Source: Phialocephala subalpina (taxonomy: Eukaryota; Ascomycota; Leotiomycetes; Helotiales; Mollisiaceae). From it: a DNA stretch of 46,348 nucleotides. This document shows, in pieces, positions 33,926 to 44,960 of this stretch (the stretch's first letter is position 1; each line of letters starts with the position of its first letter). Location of the stretch: NCBI GenBank assembly GCA_900073065.1, contig FJOG01000108.1, positions 1 through 46,348 of the forward strand. The letters are read 5' to 3'. The notes under the pieces were generated by a model. The model was not told where the DNA came from. It saw only the letters and a program-made list of their open reading frames with translations, and did no database searches. The position numbers and the translations under genes were made by a program.

Positions 33926-34908
33926 ATGGAGAACCTTCCCGTTGACTTCTTCGTCACCTCTCAAGCTTTCACCAAACAGACATATCGAGATGCCTACCCC
34001 GCCATCGATCCCAATTCGCCTTCCAACAGCCAAGCTGGCAAAGTTATTGTGATCACAGGTTCGAGCAAGGGACTGGGCAAGATTGTCAGTCATATCTACA
34101 ATTAACCGCCACAAAGCTGACTTGACCTCGCAGGCTTTCGCAGCTTCCTTCGCCAAAGCCAACCCAAAAGGAATCGTCCTCGTAGCTCGAACAGCAGAAT
34201 CCCTCGAAGTAGTAGCCAAGGAGATCAAGGTTGTCAACCCCAACATCGAGGTCCTTCCAGTGCCTACCGATCTCACCAATGCTGAATCTGTCGCCGCTCT
34301 TTGGGAGAAGGTGAAGGCAAAGTTTGGTCACGCCGATGTTCTCGTAAACAATGCCGGCACTTTCCCCGATTCAGCTCCTGTCAAAGTTGCCGATGCAGCG
34401 AAGTGGTGGTATGATTTCGTAAGTCCTCTGCCCTTACCTCACCCAGGATAAAAATTGACACGAAACAGGAAGTCAACGATCGCGGCACCTTCCTCGTCAC
34501 TCAAGGCTTCTTGAACCTCCTCGGCGACAAGAAAGGCACAGTCATCAACGTCACCACCGGTGCAGCACACTCCATCTTTCCCAGTCTCTCAGCCTACTCT
34601 ATGTCCAAGCTCCTTGCTCTTCAACTCGGTGCTTATGTAGCAGCCGAAAACCCCAACATCACTGCAATCTCTCTCCATCCTGGTATCTTGCCAACTGACA
34701 TGGCGATTGAGAGTTTTAAGCGTTTTGCGCTTGATACACCGGAGTTGGTGTTTGGTTGGCGACGGAGAAGGCGGCGTTCCTGACGGGAAGATATATTAGT
34801 GCTAACTGGAGTGTGGAGGAGTTGGAGGGGAGGGAGGAGGAGATTGTCGGGTATAATAAGTTGACGATTGCGTTGACGGGGAAGTTTGGGATGGAGCAGT
34901 TTGCTTAG
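33926..34908 (+). CDS. short-chain dehydrogenase/reductase, three exons, with 3' frameshift
   Basis: This is an NAD(P)-dependent Rossmann oxidoreductase. Exons are 33926-34084, 34134-34418 and 34469 onward, with introns of 49 and 50 nt. The cofactor motif TGSSKGLG is at 44-51, NNAG at 125-128, and the catalytic pair YSMSK at 191-195. The usual catalytic Ser position, about 13 residues before Tyr191, holds Thr (NVTTGAAHS). LHPGILPTDM follows. After ELV at residue 242 the frame runs into an Arg-rich tail and stops at 34783 (252 aa). The homologous sequence continues in the next frame as VWLATEKAAFLTGRYISANW and ends at TAG 34906-34908. It is either a true frameshift or a sequence error. The substrate is unknown. 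Confidence 0.8.
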
Positions 34909-35933
34909 ATTGAGGTGCGCTGGTAGGTTTATTAGACATTGGTAGATGGAAGTTTTGCTGAATGGAGATGCTTTGCGTTGAAGAACTGTACATGTTGGGT
35001 AGCGAACTTCGAAGATCCTTCTTCGATAATTCGGTCCATATCTCTCTGTGAAGCCTTAGACGCATATGTCTGCGGATTGCTCCTTGTTGCTGTGATATCC
35101 AGCCTTCGCTCCTACTATATGTGACCGAGTCATGCAATACCTCATTTTGGGAGAGAAGGTGGATCGTGCGACTCGGGAGGAACCTAGAAGGGGCAAGACC
35201 ATGGTTCCAGAGGGAGGACTTGTGCTCACACTTCGCTCCTTCTCAAAGCGCTGAGGAGATCGTCTCTACCCCGCTCCACTCATTGTTGACGCTAACCTAA
35301 ACTCGAGATTGAACTGGACTTCAGACGAATGTTCCTCCCAGATCGAACTCGAAATGGTATCGCGTGTCCCAAAAAAGGGGTCATCGGCTCCATCGGGCTA
35401 AGAATCCACCCCACTGCCACAACGTCCGTATAGATTTAAATAAGCACGCGACAAAGTAAAAACGCAAAAAATCCTATAGCTGCTCAGCTGTAGGATTAAG
35501 AAAAATCAAATACCAACTTAGCGATAGCGGTTGAATAAACAAGAAGTGAAAAAATGACCAAAAAGAAAGAAATTTACACACAAGTCAAAGTAAATTCGTA
35601 GTAGCTCGTACCTTTCTCAGCCGGAGGGAAAGTTGGCATCTTTTCATGATCTCGGAATTTTCTTAACCGGAAGTCGAGAGAACATGATCGGGTGTCAATT
35701 TTCGCTACTTTCCTCTATTGAGGGTTGCGCATTTTGATGTTTTTGCTTGCTTCAAGCCTTTGAGGCTGATACGCAAAGGGGATTTCGTTGCGCGCTTGAC
35801 TTTGCGCGTTTTGGAGTCTTCTTTTTGGTTCTCCTGTTTTTCTGTCCTTGCGGTCCGCTTTTCAAAGGGAGCTCGCTTCTGAATTCAAGTAATAGAAGCG
35901 ACAGTCATCTCTCTACCTCTCTATCTCAAGTCG
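34909..35933. other. convergent intergenic with near-perfect palindrome
   Basis: Intergenic between the dehydrogenase and the transcription factor, which point towards each other. No gene is supported. A 28-bp palindrome lies at 35470-35497. Confidence 0.5.
35470..35497. repeat. 28-bp palindrome / hairpin
   Basis: AATCCTATAGCTG, then CT, then CAGCTGTAGGATT. The arms pair over 13 positions with one T-G wobble. It sits among A-rich sequence between convergent genes and might act as an RNA 3'-end structure or be a small inverted repeat. Confidence 0.6.
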
Positions 35934-38178
35934 TCACAACCAAGGACCATCCAGCTTCGTCTCCACCCACTCCAATCCACCTTCCGCATCCCTCCTCACA
36001 GCCTGCATCAAAACACTCCTCCTCTCCATACTCATCACCATCCTACTTAATCTAACCCTCTTCTCCTCAGGCACAAACCCTTCCACCTCTCCCGCTTCTT
36101 CGAGATCCATGATCCACTTCCCAACCGCAGCAACCATATACCGATCCCAAGGCCCATCAAACTGCTTCATCCTCAATATCTCGATCGCTTCTCGTCGCAA
36201 GCTTCGGTCTCGACAGCGGAGTAGGAGGGTGAACAAAGGTGAGATAATGGAGAGGTGGAAATGGAAAGCTGGTTGTTGGTTAGTGATGGCGAGGAGGTTA
36301 GTTGAAATAGTGCGGGAGAGAGTGATTATTTCGCGGAATAGGGGGAGGAAGGTATCGTAGCTAGTTTCTTCCGTGAATGTCGTTCCTTTGACAACGATTC
36401 CGAGTGTCAGTGAATAGAGACGAAGGAGGAGGTTTGCGGTTGTGGTTTTGATGTCGGTCAAGCCGTGCTGCAAGCGAGTTGATAGGGGTTTGAATGCGCA
36501 TGACCAATGCTCGATCTCGGAGGAATGCTGCTGTTGGTCCAATACGAGCGAGTCTGGTACGACAAATGGTGAACCATATATCGACGTTTGGGCGTTGATC
36601 TCTAAAGTCTTGCCCTCAAAAGGATCATCGAACTCTCGCGTAAGTTTTGAAGCTCCGTTGATACCAGACGTCGAGAGCAAAAAATGACCGCTTCTCCTCA
36701 TCACAACCTGCCAATAAAGCGTGGCTTCTCTCATGTTCGTAAATGCGGCGGGCATCTGTTCAACCGTACTAAGACACGTCCTCTTCCCCCTATCATGGAT
36801 ATCCCAACTCCTCGCATCCACAAAAGTCATCATCTCCGTATCAAAACGACAAAACGTCATCAGAAGTTCGTGTTCAATGACGTGAGAAGCTGGAGAAGCT
36901 ATTCCTTCATTATGGGGAATTAGGTGCGGTGTTGTTTTGACGAAATGGCAGAGAAGACGATCTCCGATCAAGGCGTGGGAAAATGCGATGTCGGGTTGCC
37001 GGTGGATGGTTTCAAACACAAAAACTAGAAGGACGGCGATGGCGAGTTCTCGGAGGTGGAATTGAGAGCCTTGGGTGATGAGTTGCATGCCTTGGAGAGA
37101 TTTTCCGTATAAGCTCAAAGCATATTCACGCTGCTTTCTGGACCAGGTTTTGGAAAGCTGTGAGGTCTTGACCGATTCGTTGAGTGCTGCGATCGCGATG
37201 AGAGCTTGTCGGACGAAAGGTTGATGGTACGATTCTTGGAGGAGTAGGTGGTTCCAGAAGGAGGATGTGAAGACGCCGGATAACTCGATAGCAGTTTCTT
37301 CGCGAAATATGGTGAAGTAAAGAGCTTCGGTGTCGTCTTCGAATGGAAGCATGACTGAAGGTTGCCGAAAAGTGGTCTGAGAGGTAACTGATTTTGGTGC
37401 AAGAGCTCGAGTTGAAGTTGATGATTCTGCTCTCCTCCTATCTAGAGGATAGCTGCAATTTTCAGAGGTCCTCAGACAACGCAGGCAAGCCGGTTTCGTT
37501 TCATCGCACTTCGTATGCCTCGCTTTGCATACGTCACATCCTGTCCTCACTTTAGCTTTTAGGGCTCTATTTCTCGTGTTGCCTCGTGACCGATTTAGTT
37601 GCTCAAGATCTGATCCAGAAAGCCGAGAAGTCGGTGAGTTGGTTCCCGTTGAGAGCTGGCTTTGCACAACCAGGAAAGAACCTTCTCCTTGCCGGTGCAT
37701 GCCGTCAAGGACGCTTGACGAGAAAGCCGAGCTGATGCTGTCAAGTTCCTCGGTTTCGTCACCAAAACTTCTTGGTATCTCCGAATAGTTCGTGTCAGAA
37801 CCTGAGAAATTTGGAGTCGAGCCTCCACTCGACGAAGAATTGAACGATTTAGGCACAACAAGTCGAAACTGCAGTAAAGGAGTCGCCTTTTCTACCCCTC
37901 TCGATCTCGAGACGTAGTTCCTGGCATGCTGTCGGACTTTCTTCTTTAAGATGGGGTCGGTTGTTTGGCCGCCTGTTTGGGTGATGAATTGGAGTACCTT
38001 TGCTGGCGGGATGTAGGGATCATGTTCGGTGATTGGTGTACTGATGGTCGTTAGAATCGGTTGAAGAGTGCAAGAAAGCAGGGACCGACATCGCCATTGT
38101 AGATGGATTTTCGTCTTCGGGACTGTTAGCATCCTGCTCATTTTTGATTGCTGCTGGTGGTGGACTTGATGAAGACAT
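35934..38178 (-). CDS. Zn2Cys6 fungal transcription factor, two exons
   Basis: A nuclear DNA-binding regulator. Exon 1 is 38090-38178 (start MSSSSPPPAAIKNEQ) and exon 2 is 35934-38040; the 49-nt intron has a weak GTCGGT donor but a perfect TTCTAAC branch and CATCAG acceptor. The product is 731 aa. An N-terminal conserved segment (VLQFITQTGGQ and KKKVRQHARNYVSRSRG) precedes the zinc cluster at residues 198-225, with spacing CX2CX6CX6CX2CX6C (CDVCKARHTKCDETKPAC). A fungal-specific regulatory domain (Fungal_trans_2 type) begins near LPFEDDTEALYFTIF and fills the rest. An alternative start at 38141 (MSRMLTVPK) avoids the intron and gives 735 aa, but its N-terminus looks non-coding. The targets are unknown. 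The convergent dehydrogenase is not necessarily one of them. Confidence 0.9.
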
Positions 38179-39138
38179 CCTTGGTGTACAGCTGAAAAAT
38201 ATCAAAATGACTTTGTTACTTGACTCTAGATACCAAGCGATGAAAAGGGGGTAACGTGGGATGAGTAAGCTTTCACAGAGCTGCAGGATCCACCGTCGAT
38301 GTCGGGGAGGATGTGAGACATGTCGGCCCCAGCGGAAAAATCGTGTCATAAAGATGAAATCGCAATTACTTACCAAAACCATCCAATTATTTCATGAGGG
38401 AAATCTGCTCTCTCCGGATGGAAACCTGATCCTGTGCCGAAAAAAAGAAAAAGGACTTTTTGATCAAGTGGTGAGTATCGACTTCAAGAGAGCTCGACGT
38501 CCTGAACTTCGAGGTTATTAACTCTTCACAAGCTTGCAAATGCTTAATAATTCAGCAACGCTCACAATCACACCACCCAGAAGCTGACTGCGTCTGTGTA
38601 AGCAACGAGGCTCAAAAAGAAGAGTGCTTCAAAACAACAACATCACTACTTCTCGAGAAAACGAAAGCATTCGAAATTGTGTTCGTGATCCAGGAGTCAA
38701 ATCCCCATGATACAAAGAGTGGGGAATATTGCTTATAAATCAAGATACATAAGGCTAGTGTCGACTATTCACGCCGCAAAGATGCGATTTCAGTATGGGA
38801 AAGGTTAATTCTGATTCCAAAGAGGAGACTTTCGTCCGAAAAGACTCACATTGCGATCAAAACCACGGCGCACGTGATGTCTCAACACGTGAGCATACTC
38901 AAGACGGAAATCTCTCCGGGGAGTGTCCGAAAGATGAGCAGAAGTTAATTGTATTCTCAAAGAAGAGGACGGATCGAGGGCAAAGAAGACAACACCACTC
39001 GAGAGAAGTGAAAACCTGGAAACGGGGCACAGAGGATACGAAGTACTCACTTGAGATACATTCGTATTTCTTGTTTGAGTCTCGATTCACGAGGCCGTGC
39101 CCTTTCAGAGAAGGAGAATTAAATTCAGCGAGAGAGGA

Positions 39139-39172
39139 GGAAGGAAGGAAGGAAGGAAGGAAGGAAGGAAGG
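39139..39172. repeat. (GGAA)n microsatellite
   Basis: About eight uninterrupted GGAA units, bounded by GAGA-rich sequence. Confidence 0.95.
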
Positions 39173-39395
39173 GAGAACAAACCTTACCTGACGCCCCCTT
39201 CTCTCACACAGCTCGCCCTTCCTCCAAGTCATCTCATCTCATTCCTCTCCACCTGTTCCCACCAAACTAGCCCTCTCCATCCCATCTCTTCTCACCCCTG
39301 AACTCCAGCCTCATCTCTCGTCCTTCTCATCCCCCAAAACGGCTCGAAATCAAGAAACTCCCAACGAACTCCAGATCAGGGGCAGCAAAATAAGC

Positions 39396-39428
39396 TTTTC
39401 ATCCCTTTTCATCCCTTCTCATCCCTTC
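39396..39428. repeat. 10-bp tandem repeat
   Basis: Three units of TTTTCATCCC-type sequence; the third is TTCTCATCCC. The region is generally pyrimidine-rich. Confidence 0.7.
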
Positions 39429-40381
39429 CGCGCCTCCACCATCTCATCCTCACCATCTTACCCCTTCACCTCGACATCAAATCTGACTCGTCAAAACACA
39501 ATAAACAAATTTCGAGTTCAAGCAAGACATGAAACGCGGCGTCTAACGTAACCCTTGGTGGCGTTTACGAAGCTTGGCCCTGAATTTACAGGGATGAGAT
39601 GTTCACCACGGAGCGCTCAGATGGCGTGTATTTTTGAGTTTGTGCGTCGCGTCGCGACAACGTTTTCCCGTGCTGGGATTGGGTGATCGACAGCTGCAGG
39701 AACACGAGGTCGCGACCGCGGCGATGAGGTTTGGAAGGAAGGATTAAGAGGCCTGCAGAGCTGAGCTGAGCTGAGGAGCCACGACGTGTCGAGGTGTGAT
39801 TGAGGTTGAATGGTGAAGAGTGGTTGAGGTTGCAGGTGGTTGCAGGCAAGGTCGGGTCGAGACGAGTGAGGACGAAGATGGCGCTCTATTTGGAGTGATT
39901 GGGTGATTGTGAGGTGAGCCGAGATCGGGTTGGGGGCGACGGCGGGATGGGAGGTGAGAGGCTGAGCTTGGAGTCAGTTGGGTTTGATTGTGATGAAGAC
40001 GAGGATGAGAGAAGTCGACATTGAAGAACAGACACGACTCAAGTTCAGGAAAGCATAGTAAGTCATTGAAGTGATTTCATATCTATATCTCATCTTAAAT
40101 ATCGGTCCAAAGGTCCCTAATATATACTCAGAAGCGAAGATTGCATATACAAAACGAGTGTAATCGGAGCCAAAACTCCTGTGTCCAAATTCTCAAGTCC
40201 ATATCCCATCGGGTATTTCCAGTTCTGATCCAAACCCCAGCCTAGGCGCCCATATCCTTTATATGTTTTTTCTTTCCCGTCGTGAAAGGGCATGAGTAGC
40301 TATCTCATCATAAAAGTCATTGAATGCACCGCAGCACGCAAGCGTGCGCTGACGATTCATCAATTCAAACTCCAGATTCCG

Positions 40382-40407
40382 ATCTCGCTTTCTGACAAAA
40401 GCGAGAT
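40382..40407 (-). terminator. hairpin just downstream of secreted-protein stop codon
   Basis: ATCTCGCTTT and AAAGCGAGAT form a perfect 10-bp stem with a 6-nt loop, 24 bp past the stop codon of the minus-strand gene. It would lie in that mRNA's 3' UTR. A second small palindrome (GCACGCAAGCGTGC) occurs about 45 bp further on. The function is unknown; an mRNA 3'-end or stability element is a guess. Confidence 0.4.
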
Positions 40408-40430
40408 ATCAAAAGGCAGGCATGGGTGGT

Positions 40431-40961
40431 TTATGAGGTGACGAAATCCCGAGTCATTCTAGCGACAGCTCCACGACGACGCTCAGTGCTGGCTGTACCA
40501 AGAAGGCAGACAAGCTCGCTAGAATCAGTGCTAAGAGTAGCAACATCATCCCACTTGTTATACGCATTCGAGCAAGGCCATTTCTGGCATCCAGAAATAG
40601 GTGTGTTGCTGTTCAATGGGAAGATCTCCTTGACGCCATTGGTGTCATCTGGGTTGACGATAGCAGAGACATCGAAATAAGTAGCGCCAGCGAAACCGTC
40701 GAAGCGGACCTCTCCGAGCATACCGGGGGTGTTGGTCGCGCCTTCGGAGACGGAGTACCAGTTGCCAATCCAGCCGGTGGGGAAGGTTTGGTTGGCGGTG
40801 CTGAGGCCGGGGATGACGAGCTCGGAGATGGATTCGAGGCCGGCGTTTGGGGTGAAGATGATGGTTCGTTGGGTGCTGTCTTGGTTGACGAAGTGAACTG
40901 AGCCTGCGGAGGCAACAGTTGCGAGCGCGGCGGCTGCGGCGAAGATGGTTGAGAATTGCAT
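40431..40961 (-). CDS. small secreted protein of the fungal 'DNase1-like' family
   Basis: A single exon gives 176 aa. The start is the ATG at 40959-40961, where a clear signal peptide begins (MQFSTIFAAAAALATVASA); the open frame upstream has no such features and is taken as 5' leader. The mature part starts GSVHFVNQDSTQRTIIFTPN and contains GWIGNWYSVSEGATNTPGML, YFDVSAIVNPDDTNGVKEIF and ISGCQKWPCSNAYNKWDD. This pattern belongs to a widespread ascomycete secreted family often labelled 'DNase1 protein', although nuclease activity is not something the sequence shows. Only three Cys remain in the mature part. It is isolated, with 2 kb and 4.9 kb of gene-free sequence on either side. Confidence 0.8.
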   Translation of the reverse strand: MQFSTIFAAAAALATVASAGSVHFVNQDSTQRTIIFTPNAGLESISELVIPGLSTANQTFPTGWIGNWYSVSEGATNTPGMLGEVRFDGFAGATYFDVSAIVNPDDTNGVKEIFPLNSNTPISGCQKWPCSNAYNKWDDVATLSTDSSELVCLLGTASTERRRGAVARMTRDFVTS

Positions 40962-41748
40962 CTTGAAAGTGGTGGTTGTTGGTTTATAAAGATGTTGATG
41001 CTGTTGTGGTGGTGGAAGGATTGTTGGGATGAGAGAACGATGTGCTGGTTCTGTCAAGTTGGTCGATCTGACTGAGCTACTTTGGAGCAAAGAGTACTTG
41101 ATCGAGATGGGTGAAGTGTATTGAGTCGTCGAGACTGGAAGATGTTGCAAGGTTTGATGTTCTGGCTGTCGTAGAGACAAGATAGGCTAGCTATGCTTCT
41201 GAGGAGGAGTGCTGAGCTTAAGGATTGTAATGTGCGATCACGGATCGTAGTTATAAAGAAGGAAGGTAGAACACCAAACGAGCAAGTCAAAAGCCACCGG
41301 AAGGATTGTGATGTGGTTGGGAAGAAAAGAAAGCATCTGGAGGGAGCGGTCAGCACTTGATATAAGATTTCCGAAGGCTGGAATTTCCTCGGTGGGTGGT
41401 TGGAGGACGGAAGGGCTTGAACGGGTGTGCATGTCCTACTGTAGCCGGTGCTCGGCTTGGTCTTCGAGTGCTGTAAATTATGTGGTGGAGCATATTTGGA
41501 TCCTGGCGCTGGACCGGATCAGGGATTGACAAGATCCAGAACCTCCAGGCCTTTTCCACAGTTGGCCCCAGTCGTAGCTTGTTCAGGCTCTGACTGGTCC
41601 GGACGGGGTTGGCGGATGGTTCCTGAGTTCCTGGCGGCCACGCATGCAGCTGCCGGGGCTGACCAAGAAAGCTAGGACGTGACTTTTTCGACGATGGAGG
41701 GCCGAGCAGGGAAGCTAAGAAGGGTGGGAAGAGCTTGTCCTGAACAGG

Positions 41749-41802
41749 GAACTAGCCAGGGGCAGAGATTTACCTTGCAGCTCCACTTTAGAATGCGCTC
41801 AC
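41749..41802. repeat. short dispersed repeat, copy B
   Basis: Shares CAGGGGCAGAGATT, TACCTTGCAG and GCGCTCAC in order with copy A at 9966-10040. It lies upstream of the secreted-protein gene in the same orientation that copy A has relative to the GH16 gene. Confidence 0.45.
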
Positions 41803-43091
41803 ACGCTCATTGGACGCACAGCCCTTTGGTACCTGAGTCGGCGGGAGACGCCATGTGTCCATAGGGCATTTGTGCCTGGAGCTTACTGTTGAGGGGTTGG
41901 GTGGAGATCGGTATGCACCCTCACGGGAAGCACATCCCGCTGTTGGCTGACGGGAGCGAGGGACAGGACAATTACAAGTAAGATGTGGGATCACGATCTG
42001 ATGACTGGAGGAATCGAAGGATGCACCGTCACGAAATTAGATGCTGGCTAGCGATTTGACGCCGAGGTGTGTTGTCCACTTGTTGCGTGTTGCGATGCTC
42101 TGTTGTTTTTCGAGCTCAGAGCTTCTCGTGAAACAAACCGAGCTCGTGAAACATTCTTGCCAGGACCGAGCTTCCAAGAAGAAGTGAATACAAAGCGACA
42201 GAACGGAACTGCTCCCGCACAATCTAATTCTCCGTTTATCGATATCGTCCGTTCCTTGCCTTATCGCTCTGCGTTCTTCGAGACTTGGATCCGGACCACC
42301 GTTGATAGTTCGTCAGCCATGCCACGAGCCATTCTATCGTGGATCCTTCCATTCGACTCAGAAGATTCCAGTCGCAAAAATCTAATTACTAGTTTATGCT
42401 GCAGACCTCGGCCTTGCACAAGTAGCATGCATTAACAAGCCCCGTACTTCCCCATCGGGAACTTGTGCAAGGTTCATAATTTTGTTAGCCAGTCACGCGT
42501 TTGATCACACCTTTGGAGGCTTGCAGTCCTTTCTGCCAGCAAAGACTTTTCTTGCTCCGAACCAAGTTTTGATTTCTTGGTTCGAGAATTCTTGAGCTTC
42601 ATTGAACGAATCCACTTTTGAGTTCGGGGAAGCTGTTGCGGACCAAGTTTCTGCCCCGGAGGATGTCCGAGAGAACATGGATTGCCGGTCGAAAGGCTTC
42701 AGGAATGGAGTGAGTTTTTAGAGACAAAACTAAGTTCTGAGAGGGTCGCGTTCAGGCATCGTCGGTGCTGTGAACTCCAAATGAAAGCCTAATTTTCAGG
42801 CCTTCCAGCACTGTGAATCTAAATTAACAGGACTTCCAGGGCCTGTGAGTTTGGTCAGAGTCTGTTTTTAGTGGTGTCAGCATGCTGTGTTCGCTGTTTT
42901 TGGAGCGCTGCAGGCTGCTGTACCATGACATGTACCTTTTTGTGCCATGCGGCGAATAGGATAAATCGCGCAGCCTGTAAACTACTTTCCTTCTGCATGC
43001 AGGGCCTACACGCGACATCGAATGAGATGGTCTGCTGCCCTTGCATTGGCTTCAGGAACAGGAACAAGCGATTCGATCGTCAGTCCGTGAG

Positions 43092-43130
43092 CCAGGCACA
43101 GGCACAGGCACACGCGCACAGGCATCGGCA
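43092..43130. repeat. CAGGCA hexamer repeat
   Basis: Imperfect run of CAGGCA / CACGCG / CAGGCAT units. Confidence 0.8.
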
Positions 43131-43471
43131 CAATTTTCGTTGAGGCTTCTTTCTGCCTTTCGATAATTGCCATTTTTCTCGGTCGCAATATTCGTTCAAT
43201 TCAATAAATAATTCCAAAGAATATCGGCCCAAATCTTGGATATCGATATCTGCCGAAATGCCAGATAGACATCAAAATGTTCCAGGAGCCTTTCCAGATG
43301 AACTGGTGGGAATTCCCATTGTTAAAAGCCTCTGCGTCCATCCGACGATCAACTCCGTCCTATTTACCCGACGCTTATCCGCATGAAGGTATTGAGCGAG
43401 CCCAGCATCCAAGCCGTTGGATACCGGGATGTGACTTCCGTTGAACGCCAATCGCTGCAGGGCTTATCCAC

Positions 43472-43493
43472 TTATCGATAGGTTATCGATAGG
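43472..43493. repeat. 11-bp tandem pair with palindromic core
   Basis: TTATCGATAGG occurs twice head to tail. Each unit contains the palindrome TATCGATA. Confidence 0.75.
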
Positions 43494-43573
43494 ATAGGAG
43501 GGATAGAAAGTGGGAGACGGATTTTTTGAACTCTGGTTCCGCACGTGAAATGGCTTGAGTGGAATGACGACTT

Positions 43574-43602
43574 ATTGATTTGATTGATTTGATTGATTTG
43601 GA
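43574..43602. repeat. 9-bp tandem repeat
   Basis: Three units of TTGATTTGA-type sequence. Confidence 0.8.
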
Positions 43603-44639
43603 TTCGGTGGGATGGGGATGAGCTTGAGAATAGGACGGGTAAATTCAGGCTGACTCGTGGGAATGAAGCCTAGGAGAATTGGAAGATGGGATGAAAGAAG
43701 TGTGACCGAGATGCACGCCGAAAGTTGAGGAGAAAGTGTTTTCAACGTGCAGTGATGGGGTCTCATGTCAGTCAACACATGTCAAATGCCAATGAAATCA
43801 ATTGCTTTGTGTAAGAGAAACGTCCTGGTGAGAAGGCCGAGGTGGGTTTTGACGGTGGTGTGACGTATAGAAATTGAGCGACCTCGCCTGTGAGAAGCTG
43901 CTGAAGAGGCCTCTGTAGACGAAGTAACTACTCCGGTGGCGGGCGCCTTGACAAGCTGTGCCGCGCCGTGATTGGAAGTCCGTTGACATATCTAGAATCT
44001 CATGGATTTGGAAGTCAGTACGAGCATAGCTTGATTACTTCAGCTTCCTCAAGTTCCTTCAGAAAAGTTCAGGGTCACGTGTAAATGCATTTCCGCTCAC
44101 AGCTTCCTAGTTGGGAACGAATTGAGAGAAGACCTTTGTAGCCACTGCAGAAGGCTCCGACAGAAAGATTTTCAAAATGCACCTCAGCAACCAGGGAACC
44201 CGGGTGACTCCCCGATGTCGGCTCACGTGTATCAGGTTGAACTCCTCCCCAGGGTTGAGAAGGGAGCATCTGCCGACGTCAACAACCCACAATCAATAGC
44301 TTCAACGTCCTCTCAGTCAGAATCTTGGAGAGCTAAACCGATTTTTAAGCCTTCGAAGTTCGAGACCTTTAAAGGTTCTTATCTGAAGACTACCTTCTCC
44401 CGAGATCAAACATTTCCATCTCATATCTTGAGATAAGAGCAGAAGAGCTTTCAAAGGCTTGGAGCTTTTTATGAGTTCTCTTTCGTGCTTCCTCATCAAG
44501 AGCATCTCAGCAATCAATACCTGTTCAATGACGACTGCAGCAACAAGACCAGATCCGTCATTGGCCGGGGATCTTTCAGTTCTCGTGCAGGAGCCAGAAG
44601 TTCATGCAGGCGTTCGGAGAAGATAACTACCCTTGTCAT

Positions 44640-44960
44640 CGACTGCAGGAAGAAAATCGTTGAGAGGTTCATCTGCAGGTATGCGAATCCTCTGATCTTG
44701 TCGTTGCATCATGCATGAGCTCATTCATGAGCTCGATTGCATTTCCCACATTAAGAGAGCCGAACCGACTCGGCTCGAATACCACTCTTCTCAGATATGT
44801 TCGTCCGATGCTTCGGCTTGCATGCGTTGCATTGGATTCCCGCGCGAAAGTTGCGAACGTCTTTGATCTCAGCTGAACAAGTGTTACAAGCTCGAAGTCG
44901 TTCAATTTTTGGCCGCGCGTGGCTGAGACATTAAGCTCAGTCTCAGTTGCCCCGCGAGAC
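44640..44960 (-). pseudogene. degenerate coding remnant, member 2 of a pair
   Basis: On the minus strand, MQAEASDEHI-stop-EEWYSS near 44780-44825 aligns with MQTQTSDEHLNREWLNMR at about 30270-30325, and the nucleotides match over ATCGGACGAACAT. Stops interrupt the frame. The family is unknown. Confidence 0.3.

Larger units (their letters stand above)
38179..40430. other. gene-free interval with simple repeats
   Basis: The first part is the promoter of the Zn2Cys6 gene. The middle contains purine- and pyrimidine-rich tracts, including two simple repeats (39139-39172 and 39396-39428), that keep one 168-codon frame open by composition. No gene is supported. Confidence 0.45.

Noticed and set aside
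37940..38141. Start of the Zn2Cys6 factor at 38141 (MSRMLTVPK)
   Set aside because: The spliced model gives an acidic Ser/Pro-rich N-terminus and uses a perfect branch site. The alternative N-terminus is basic and unlike a protein start.
38795..39301. 168-codon plus-strand frame
   Set aside because: Kept open by the GGAA repeat and purine/pyrimidine-rich tracts. No domain, splice pattern or start context.
40962..41180. N-terminal extension of the small secreted protein
   Set aside because: The internal ATG at 40961 begins a textbook signal peptide. The upstream part would hide it.
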